Assembly (NCBI GenBank): GCA_964019135.1
Contig: OZ025250.1
Coordinates: 53,381,357 to 53,445,356, forward strand
Length of the DNA: 64,000 nucleotides
Direction: 5' to 3'
Source of the DNA: Arenicola marina
Lineage: Eukaryota > Annelida > Polychaeta > Arenicolidae
A program made the position numbers and the translations under genes. A model generated the notes under the pieces. That model was not told the DNA's origin and did no database searches. It saw only the letters and a list, made by a program, of their open reading frames with translations. Shown in pieces: positions 56,171-64,000 of the stretch; position 1 is the first letter of the stretch, and each line of letters begins with the position of its first letter.

Positions 56171-56762
56171 GTGATGGATGCAATCATGATGAGTTGGTGT
56201 TGTATATGCAATAAAAATGTCTTTTAAAGAAAGTTCTCATGAGTACTTTCTATTCACACATCATTCGACACGGGGGTGTTGCCTCTTTGATAATCGCCTA
56301 CATTATATGAAATACACCCTGCTGTGCAGCACACCCTCTTCAAAAAGTAGGCATGACAGTATAAACACGTAGGAAAATAAAAGCGAAAAGTACGACTCAA
56401 ACAGCATATGTAGTACATCATTCCGGATCATCAACTTACAAAAAGTTAGAGTTTTGTAATAATACAAGCGGTTAGCAGACTTTTAGAGCAATTCAGGATA
56501 TTTTGAAATTTCGCCTTTCAGAGCAAATAGAAAGTAAGGTAAAGTAAAGAAAGTAGGTATTTTGCAGAAAAAATAGGATGGAGACCAAAAAGTAGTATCA
56601 CTGGTAAATGGTGGTTCGGTCTTGTGTGAAGAATCACGCTTAGCAACGCGATTTGTTTCACTTCACGACAATTACTTCAATAACACCATTGGCAGCCATT
56701 GTTCAAGCAGGTTGACAAGGATCTTTTCATATTTCACCAGATGGCGCCACTGCATGATCACG

Positions 56763-57211
56763 GGGTGGGTTCGGGTATGCGAGCGGAGTAGTCGGACTCC
56801 GCGGAGTGCATAACCGAACGCGGAGATTGTGGTCCGATAGGGCGGTCACGTGGTACATTTTACTCCCAGACCTTACTCTCCACCCAGAGGAGGATCACGA
56901 GGATTTCCAACAAGGCGTCCAGGCCGAACAATACATTTAATATATATATAGTAGTATTGCGACCTGCAAAAAATCTGTGAATAATATTATAACAACGAGA
57001 ATAAGATAATGAACACAATACGTATCCGTTGATTTTTTTTATGAAGCTATTTAACGATCTTCAAAATTTGTGCAGTCCAGCAAGTGCAACATTCACGCGG
57101 ACCGCGGATTTTGCGTTTGGTTAATATTGATCCGCCTATTAGCGGAAAGAGTGAGTCCGCATGCTCCAAATATCCGCGCCGATTACTCCGATCGCATATC
57201 CGAACTCACCC
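56763..57211. mobile_element. MITE of about 449 bp with 33-bp inverted ends, flanked by 43-bp direct repeats
   Basis: The left end gggtgggttcgggtatgcga matches the inverted right end gggtgagttcggatatgcga, and similarity continues through cggagta.tcgg. The segment beginning aaggatcttttcatatttca occurs directly before it at 56717-56759 and directly after it at 57212-57254. Such a long flank duplication is not a normal target duplication. It probably reflects insertion between two tandem units of the Harbinger-associated repeat. Confidence 0.65.
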
Positions 57212-57224
57212 AAGGATCTTTTCA

Positions 57225-57395
57225 TATTTCACCAGATGGCGCCACTGCATGATCTTGCGACCTGTATCATAAATAATGTTACCAGGCTATACCATGTACG
57301 ACCATAAGACAAGCAAGGCCCATGACGTATTGGCCGCAGGCCAGTGCCCTGTACCCACATACTTTGCTCCAGCTTGCAGAATCGGGTGCAATATT
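57225..57395 (-). repeat. Inverted copy of the Harbinger-like 3' end
   Basis: The sequence accagatggcgccactgcat through gctccagcttgcagaat is the reverse complement of about 17545-17715, the end of the Myb-like coding region and the first tandem unit. Confidence 0.75.
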
Positions 57396-57629
57396 TGCAT
57401 TGGAGAATCATTGTGCTGGGGGTACCGGCCTCCCTAATCAAAGCTACTAATTATGTCAAGAACATGTAGATAAACAAAGAGAGGTATACCGCACGGACGA
57501 CTCGATCGGAAAATAGTAGCTACTACGAGAATTAGACACAAGTTAGGTCACATTAGAACGCCCTCTCATCATTCAGTTTTTTAGCATCAGTAATTAGAAA
57601 TTTAAATTTAACGCTCTAGTTGCATAAAT

Positions 57630-58605
57630 GGGCCCTCCAGAGATGTGGCATATACCGCACGGCCACGACCCAAGTCCTTGCGCCAACAGGCCGAGAAGAC
57701 AGGCACCATAACCGGCGGCACTCTGCAGGACAGAGTCAGGAACGTGATCGCCGGTGTCCGTGCATGGTAGAAGACCATGTGCATCGTATGCAAGGAGGCA
57801 TACAAGAAAGCCACTGACACCTGTGGTGGCGTCCACCCACCGGTCGCAGATTTACGCCGGCGTAGTGGTTGCGCCGGCGTAACTACGTCGGACATACGTC
57901 GGACGTAGTGAGGAATGTTAGGCCGTGTGCACCAAGCGGGCGTTGAGCGGGCGTAGTTACGTCCGACGTACATCCATGAAATGTGGGAAATTCCCACTAG
58001 TTTCGATGGCGGATTTTGAGGAGCGACGTTTCTTTCAGCTTACAGCTCTTATAAATGTAAATTTAAGTATGCAAGGGACCATTGTTGGGCGTGGATCGTC
58101 TTCTATGCTAAATGGCTTATAAAAAAAATGTGAGGAGGTTGACGTTGATGCAATATTCCCGGGTTTCAGTTAAAACAAGCCATAGGGTCATTTTGATCCC
58201 ACAGTCAGCCAAAAAGACATATTAGTAGCATTTCACTCGGCTTTTCCCGCTTTTTGAGATATGTATTAGTGTGTGGCCCAGCTTGTGGCCTGCACAAGAT
58301 TTAATTCCTCTCTGTCGCAGACTCTTGACCTACGTGTGAAGGTTGGCGACCTAGATCAAGGCCACGCGGCGGCATGCACCATTAATGACTCAACACATAC
58401 ATAGGGAAGAAGGTAACCTGTTACCCTCAATTTTATCGCTTCAGACAAAGTATTTACAGCCTATACTTTCGATATACAAGTGTATACTTGTTATAAACGC
58501 TATAAACTTCGCTATTAGTTCGCTATATATAGCTTCGTTATAAACGCATGCGTTACTATTTAGTCTCACATTTGAAGCCAGATCTAAGACGAGATGGCAC
58601 GAAAG
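57630..58605 (+). repeat. Dispersed repeat, copy 2 (first copy at 15633-16606)
   Basis: It is nearly identical by eye to 15633-16606, including gggccctccagagatgtgg at the left and gatggcacgaaa at the right, with a few small indels near 58390-58560. It is not preceded by the 48-bp minisatellite that adjoins copy 1. The minisatellite therefore either expanded from this element's edge at locus 1 or was already there. Confidence 0.8.
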
Positions 58606-59260
58606 AAAACCTAAAGCGGGTGGCCAACCTAATTTAATCGCGATCTGCACTGGAAGTTTACATCTTAAAATAAAATTGGCCAGTGTTAACGCTTCGTTTC
58701 GGCCGACTGGTAAGGAGAAAAAAATTAAGGCAAGCCGCCCCCATCAATGTCGAGCAGCGCCATTTTGCCGGAGCAAGTGACGCATATTTTGACTATTCAT
58801 ATGGCGCCGCCTTACGTTACAGCTCGCGGAGAGAGAGATCAGGGCCGCGATTTCTAGATGAACAGCGGCAGTTCCAAGCCGTGCAGTAGCGCAAGATCTT
58901 GGCCTTTCATGGAAAAGTGCCGTTTAAACAAATTGATATACGTCTTGCGACGATTGAATCCGCAACAATGCCATGATAGGAGTTAGAATCGCAACTATTT
59001 ATACTAGCGATTATCATGCGCTCTTGTTTTGCTCACACAATAGGCGCAATTTCCGGTTTGAATAAATTAGAGTATCGCCTCCTGATTGGTCAATCGCGGA
59101 CACGCCTCCAAAAAGGGCTGCCGCCTGGTAGGCGGCCAAATCGTGCCTGGCGGTAAATGCTATGGTGAGCTAGATAGAATGAAAAATTCTGTAATTTGGA
59201 GGATAGACAATTGAGTATTATATGAATCGGTAAAGCAGCGTTAGAGGCCAGGCTGGCGGT
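58606..59260. other. No gene recognised; GC-rich patches
   Basis: No domain was seen in any frame. A short inverted stretch, ctgccgcctggtaggcggcc, lies near 59120. The nearby HARBI1-like fragment suggests eroded transposon DNA. Confidence 0.35.
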
Positions 59261-59262
59261 TC

Positions 59263-59364
59263 CCTTTAAGTGTTTTCGTGTGGGGCAACCATGGGAATGT
59301 GTGTCCCGTCAACACACCCAATAACATTTGGGAAATGTGCGATTTCATAGTATCCTCGTTTGAC
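59263..59364 (-). pseudogene. HARBI1-like transposase fragment
   Basis: The minus-strand reading gives VKRGYYEIAHF then PNVIGCVDGTHIPMVAP and HENT, followed by a stop. The C.DGTHI..APxEN block is the diagnostic DDE-nuclease segment of PIF/Harbinger transposases and HARBI1, including one catalytic Asp. Only about 34 residues remain. It abuts the LINE ORF1 fragment at about 59365. Confidence 0.7.
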
Positions 59365-59365
59365 G

Positions 59366-60301
59366 TCATTCAACTCTTGGTGTCTTTGTTCGAATTTCTA
59401 TCACGGGCTCTGTCTGGCTGGATGTTCCCGTCTCCTCTGGGGTTTCTGTTGTAATTATTGCGAATTCCGCATCCGGTGGCCAGGAATAAACAGTGTTTAT
59501 TCCTATGGAAACCATGTTTGGTTTTGGTGTTGTTTCAGTGGTTTGGGTTTGGGACGAGCCCGTAACTTCAGCGAAAGTATTGGTTTCAGTTATATTTGTA
59601 GTTTTACTTTCTAATATTTTTCTCGCTTCGGGATAGGATATGGAGTTTTTAGTTTTTACTGTCTGTACCTCTTTTTCTTTCTGCCAGATTGGACACTGTT
59701 TTGAGCATGCGTAGTGACTACCTTCGAAAATTACGCAGTGTCTCGGTTTGCTGCAGGTGTCTTCATGGCCCTCGTCATCACAGCGAGCACAGGTGACTTG
59801 CCTCCTGCAGTTGGTCTTGCCGTGGCCGAAGCGTTGGCATTGGAAACAGCGTAGAGGGTTGGGTATATAGATATCGACTGGTATACGAAGGTATCCTGCT
59901 TTTATTGTTGTAGGAGGGATGTGAGATGCCAATATAAGTATTATGGTATTTGTTCATTCTCCATTTTTGGTGATTGGTATCCGTTTGGCCTCCATGACAT
60001 TTTCTGAGGCCAACTCAGAAACTATTTCAGTGTCAAAGCACATCTGAAGATCGCGGCATCGAATTACACCTCTGCTGTTGTTGAGGGTACGGTAAGGAGT
60101 TATTGTTATTGGGATATGGAGGAGGGCCGTGGCGCGGAGGAGGTTGTCACCAGGACTCCTCCGTGTGACCTCTATGAGGAGATCACCGGAGCGGAGTCGT
60201 TTGACATCTTTTGGTTCTCTGGCCAGGCTTTGGATGGCTTTGTCCAGTGCAAATTGTGATAGTTTTGAAAGACGTAAATCTGGATCTGTGGCGTGTGCCA
60301 T
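59366..60301 (-). pseudogene. LINE ORF1 (gag-like, CCHC zinc knuckles), frameshifted
   Basis: The first part (60301 down to 59954) reads MAHATDPDLRLSKLSQFALD through KRLRSGDLLIEV and YRTLNNSRGVIRCRDL, the RNA-binding region of Jockey/Nimb-type ORF1. A stop and frame change near 59950 follow. The second part (59932 to 59366) carries two zinc knuckles (CFQCQRFGHGKTNC, CARCDDEGHEDTC) and a third Cys-His motif. The protein normally packages the LINE RNA. It may belong to the same family as the ORF2 copies at 3307-11425. The sequence up to about 60990 is probably its 5' UTR. Confidence 0.8.
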
Positions 60302-60879
60302 GAAAAATCTTGAAAAATTGTCGTTTTGTTGATTTGGTTCATGTGTAGGAGAGCTTGTTCAAAGTTTCTTATTGGATCGTTCTTCTCGTGCTTTTATTTC
60401 TGCAGGTGTGGGTTTTTTTTCTTGGGCACTCAGGTTTGGTGTAAATATTTCACCGTCCGTGGTCCCCACCCACCCCGGAGCCCTCTCGGGACACTGATTC
60501 GGTGCGGTACTCCAGCACCCAGTGCCAAGGATACACAGACGGTATACTCGCATAACAAATAATTATTCTTCTGAAACAAAAGAGGTATTTGCCACTTGAT
60601 TAGCCCAATCCACCGTCCTAAGAGGATCTTGTTCAGAGCAACTGAAATATGAGGTGTCTCAAAAGACTCATTGCATACGGTTGTATGAATAATAGGGTGA
60701 AAATTGTGTTTGATATGATGTTGTTAAATAAGAATTCTTGGACTTGTCGTGACGAGCCGATTGATCAGACAGGGCCAAATCGGACCTCCCGTCTAGGAGA
60801 AATAAGGGTTAAACTGGTGTCTTGCAGAAACAGAGTTTCCACTCAACCAGCCCCGTCTTCCTCCGACACGGGTTGCGAA

Positions 60880-60990
60880 CTACGGCATACGGTTCGCCTC
60901 CATTTAGTCGTCTCTTACGACATACAGATGTTAAACATGGAGGTGCATCGGGCCTATTCTACTTTCCCCCGAACCCGCAGGGGGCTCTAA
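60880..60990 (-). other. Structured sequence at the likely 5' end of the LINE
   Basis: Read on the minus strand it contains CCCCCTGCGGGTTCGGGGG, able to form a stable hairpin, and then ATGTCGTAAGAGACGACT, a second hairpin. It lies about 580-690 bases before the ORF1 start. HDV-like ribozymes are known at the 5' ends of some LINEs. Whether this is one cannot be judged by eye. Confidence 0.35.
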
Positions 60991-61094
60991 AGATGAGGAG
61001 TCATTGTGTTATTTACAGACATGACATCGTTAGCTCGGTACTAGTCGTTATCGCAGGTGTCAGCATTCTCAAGGGAAAATACAGGAACGTAAAG

Positions 61095-61433
61095 ATGGCA
61101 GACGAGTTTCAGCAGATAAGATTAACTTTAGACGCAGCGCATTTCGTGGTGGTGGAAAGAACTCCTGATGATGTACGGGTGATCATTTGTTCACAATCAA
61201 GCCCACATGTGAAATTATCTTGTCAAGTTTGCCGAGTCGTGATGGATAACGCAACAGTCATCGACAGGGCCCTGAATCTTATTGGAGGTGAGATGTTACA
61301 AGTGTCCCCGACTCCAAGTGAGACGGATAAAGTACCGCAAGTTGACGTCACGAATGAAGAACCACCTTCGACAACGCCCGATTACATGCGGTTAACTGAT
61401 GTCATTGAACAATTAACTAAAGAGCGTCATTAA
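61095..61433 (+). CDS. Small ORF of 112 codons, function unknown
   Basis: It opens MADEFQQIRLTLDAAHFVVV and continues with a cysteine pair (LSCQVCRVVMDN), ALNLIGG, then a proline/threonine-rich stretch. It ends LTDVIEQLTKERH followed by TAA. AATAAA signals follow at about 61476 and 61481, a sensible distance. The start has AAAGATGG context. No domain is recognised. It lies tail to tail with the polymerase pseudogene and could be a host gene, a terminal exon (a possible acceptor, ATACAG, lies just upstream) or a mobile-element gene. Confidence 0.4.
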   Translation: MADEFQQIRLTLDAAHFVVVERTPDDVRVIICSQSSPHVKLSCQVCRVVMDNATVIDRALNLIGGEMLQVSPTPSETDKVPQVDVTNEEPPSTTPDYMRLTDVIEQLTKERH

Positions 61434-61678
61434 ATATAAGAAGTTATGTATATGCGATTATACGGAATAGCTATAAATAAAATAAAAGAGTAGACTATAT
61501 TTATTATGTACCACAACCATTCGACACAAAACATACAAAGTAACATTGATATCTATCAAGATTATATATAACATACAATTCACGCAACATAACATTATAC
61601 CATCATAACTAAAATGACTCACATGTGTATACTACGATTAACTTATTGCCATGCGATACATTCATTAATGGCTTCACA

Positions 61679-62752
61679 CTAAAACTTCTTCACATGCTTG
61701 AGGCTTCGCATCATCATATGGACAAAGCGTGATATCGTGGAGAATGGTATGTATTCCATCGGCTTGTACCTGCAAGCTTTAACAAGGAAACCGCGATTGG
61801 TAATGGAACGCGTTGATTTGTTATCTATCACATCTTGAAATATTTCTCGGGGATTGTTCACTCTGCTCTTTTGGATGCCTTTACATGACATTTTATAAGA
61901 ACTATCCTCCCCAATAACAAGATAGGTCTTGGATGACAAACCATAAAAGACATGACCGTTGCAGTATCCTGCTTCATTCTGAACGGTGGATCATTCACTT
62001 TTTGACACGCTTTTAGCTTTTCAAAGGAAAATACCCATGAGCCGCATTTACTTGTAACTTGTGCAGTGAAGCCAACAATTCGAGTTTTGAATCGCAATCA
62101 CCTGCGCGTCTGGCTTTTGTCACTTTCTTTGCAAACGGTAGATAGCATTTCATGCGCGCATATTCCACCATCCACCACGTCATAAATTTTTGTGACATGC
62201 AGTCCGTGATCCAGATACCATTTTAGTAAGGGAGATGTAATGAGCAATCGCTTAGCTTTCAATCCACTCACAATAAGCTTCTGCTAGTTTTCGGTAGGTC
62301 ATGTTCCTCCACAAAACTCTGCATGTGTACCCACTTCTCGAATTCGATATTACGTGAACATTAATTAATGGTGGAAACTCTGAAAAATACGCCTTTTGAC
62401 AGATTTCCCCTGCCTCGATCTTCATAGAGGGATCTATCCATGATGAGGGTACTTCAATATCTACCTCCATCAAACCAAAGAAAGATCGTGTGCCCGCCAA
62501 TAGATTCTCCGTTGAAACCAAACCATCTCCGTGTTTCTTTGTAAATTGGGGATGAGTTTCGGAAATGTAAGCACGTAATCTTTCTGGCTGCTTTTTCTTT
62601 CTGAAAGTCACACTCCGACTTTTCAATCACTTCATAACCTAATTTCCTTAAAACTCGGGTGTTTTTTTCCGTTTTCTTCAGACGTATTCTTCTTTCTTCC
62701 TCCTTGTCTTCATCAGTAGAAGTCACGCAGTCATGCCCGTGGTAATGACGTC
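61679..62752 (-). pseudogene. Decayed family-B DNA polymerase of the Polinton/Maverick or related mobile-element type
   Basis: Minus strand. After an acceptor-like TTCTTTTTTACAG (about 62765-62753) the frame gives RHYHGHDC and LRKLGYEVIEKSECDFQ, matching the segment that precedes the palm in DNA_pol_B_2-type enzymes. The frame then shifts at an A run near 62593. It continues with FFGLMEVDIEVPSSW and a YFSEFPPL block. Further stops and shifts follow, with the KWYLDHGLHV motif in a third frame near 62220 and the C-terminal region ending at 61679. Such polymerases copy self-synthesising transposons and related viruses. Several shifts and stops make this an inactive relic. No capsid, integrase or protease companion was recognised nearby. 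Confidence 0.65.
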
Positions 62753-62938
62753 CTGTAAAAAAGAACAACATAATAACTAACATCAGTTTCTACTTTACAA
62801 TGCCTGAAACACGTTTTAATATGATGCATGATTTCTAATTACACAATAAAAATTTACTTTAAATCATCTCAAGCCCTTGAGTAAAGATAGCTAGCCGAGT
62901 CAACCTATCCACCCGTTAACCTTAACCCATTCACACGT

Positions 62939-63250
62939 TGATTTGATTTGATTATGGCTGAACGGCACTTTCAGCCTGTAAGGCTATATCGTGCCATACT
63001 GGTTTAGTTCAGTCTAAATAACTCAAAGAGTCAACACTAAAATCCTGAAAATTAATACATGTGATATTGAAGATAAAACAATTGCAAAAATGATAAAGGG
63101 GCAAGTAGATATGAATAAAACCATGAATGCAGTCAATGTGGAAACGATCAATAGATTTTTAAAACCCTGAGGATATCAAGTATTATGATTGAGCAAAATG
63201 TCTTAAAACCATGAAAGTGAAGAATGGTGAAAAGATAAAGTAAATATCAT
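62939..63250 (-). mobile_element. 3' UTR remnant of the I/Nimb-like LINE
   Basis: It begins with gatttgatttgatt and cggcactttcagcctgtaag, then cgtgccatactggttta and taaataactcaaagagtcaa, as in the copies at 2465, 3307 and 9602. Only the 3' UTR (about 310 bases) is present. Confidence 0.8.
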
Positions 63251-63445
63251 ATAAAACATATTTGTACTTCAAATTTCATAATGACAATCTGATGTTCATA
63301 ATGGTAATCTGTCAGTTCTCATCGACCATCGTTGTTTTCATCAACATCCAGGATGCCGAGGATGTAGGTGAAGCTGATGCTGAAGAGAACGAGGATGACA
63401 TTGATCAGGTGTTATATGTCTGTCATAATGCGGAAGTCTCTGTAG

Positions 63446-64000
63446 TTCAATTGGGGGAGCCTCCGTAGCTTAATTGGGGGAGCCTCCGTAGCCTAATTGA
63501 GGGAGCCTCCGTAGCCTAATTGGGGCAGCCTCCGTAGCTTAATTGGGGGAGCCTCCGTAGCCTAATTGGGGGAGCCTCCGTAGCTTAATTGGGGGGAGCC
63601 TCCGTAGCTTAATTGGGGGAGCCTCCGTAGCCTAATTGGGGGAGCCTCCGTAGCTTAATTGGGGGAGCCTCCGTAGCCTAATTGGGGCAGCCTCCGTAGC
63701 CTAATTGGGGGAGCCTCCGTAGCTTAATTGGGGGAGCCTCCGTAGCTTAATTGGGGGAGCCTCCGTAGCTTAATTGGGGGAGCCTCCGTAGCTTAATTGG
63801 GGGAGCCTCCGTAGCTCAATTGGGGGAGCCTCCGTAGCTTAATTGGGGGAGCCTCCGTAGCTTAATTGGGGGAGCCTCCGTAGCTTAATTGAGGGAGCCT
63901 CCGTAGCTTAATTGGGGGAGCCTCCGTAGCTTAATTGGGGGAGCCTCCGTAGCTTAATTGGGGGAGCCTCCGTAGCTTAATTGAGGGAGCCTCCGTAGCT
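63446..64000 (+). repeat. 23-bp minisatellite running off the right edge
   Basis: About 24 units of gcctccgtagcttaattggg followed by gga, with a c/t variant (cctaatt or cttaatt), run to the end of the window. Confidence 0.92.

Overview
The window is animal nuclear DNA, most likely from an aquatic invertebrate. It is AT-rich, and its genes have many small exons with GT..AG introns. Non-LTR retrotransposons, inverted-repeat DNA elements and minisatellites fill much of the rest. The families seen (a TFII-I relative, KDZ and PIF/Harbinger transposases, RNase H-bearing I/Nimb-like and CR1-like LINEs) would suit a lancelet or a marine lophotrochozoan. The sequence alone does not decide between them. 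All gene models below were assembled by eye from splice sites and reading phase.

Layout. 1-1.6 kb: 5' exon of a Rv2258c-like methyltransferase on the minus strand, running off the left edge. 2.4-7.0 kb: I/Nimb-like LINE remnants, including one copy split by a 2 kb insertion. 9.1-11.4 kb: a decayed winged-helix-like exon that abuts the best-preserved copy of that LINE. 11.4-13.3 kb: a triplicated unit with a possible 66-nt mini-exon, then the terminal exon of a divergent MADS-box gene. 13.9-18 kb: minisatellites and a broken PIF/Harbinger Myb-like gene, part of which is copied again at 57.2-58.6 kb.

19.6-33.06 kb: an apparently intact 16-exon KDZ (Kyakuja-Dileera-Zisupton) transposase gene of 893 codons. 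Its stop codon is followed at once by about 4.4 kb of 37-bp minisatellite and then by polyadenylation signals. 33-38.4 kb: repeats only. 38.4-41.7 kb: three in-phase exons with a homeodomain-like N-terminus.

42.1-49.1 kb: the most unusual locus, a TFII-I-like gene of 422 codons. It has a TFII-I N-terminal region, one GTF2I repeat, a serine-rich segment made of eight tandem 57-nt exons, and a C-terminal chromodomain. A nested pair of CR1-like LINEs has inserted exactly across its stop codon and left a 17-bp target duplication that preserves the stop.

52-54.9 kb: a 2.85 kb inverted-repeat DNA element flanked by TA. 55-61 kb: tandem repeats, a MITE, the Harbinger copy, a HARBI1-like fragment and a broken LINE ORF1. 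61.1-64 kb: a 112-codon orphan ORF, a decayed family-B DNA polymerase pseudogene, another LINE 3' end, and a 23-bp minisatellite that runs off the right edge.

How the parts relate. The host-like genes (methyltransferase, MADS, homeodomain-like and TFII-I/chromodomain) are spaced among mobile DNA. Several mobile elements sit inside or against them: a hAT-type MITE in KDZ intron 1, a MITE in a TFII-I-like intron, and LINEs at the TFII-I-like stop codon and beside the winged-helix exon.
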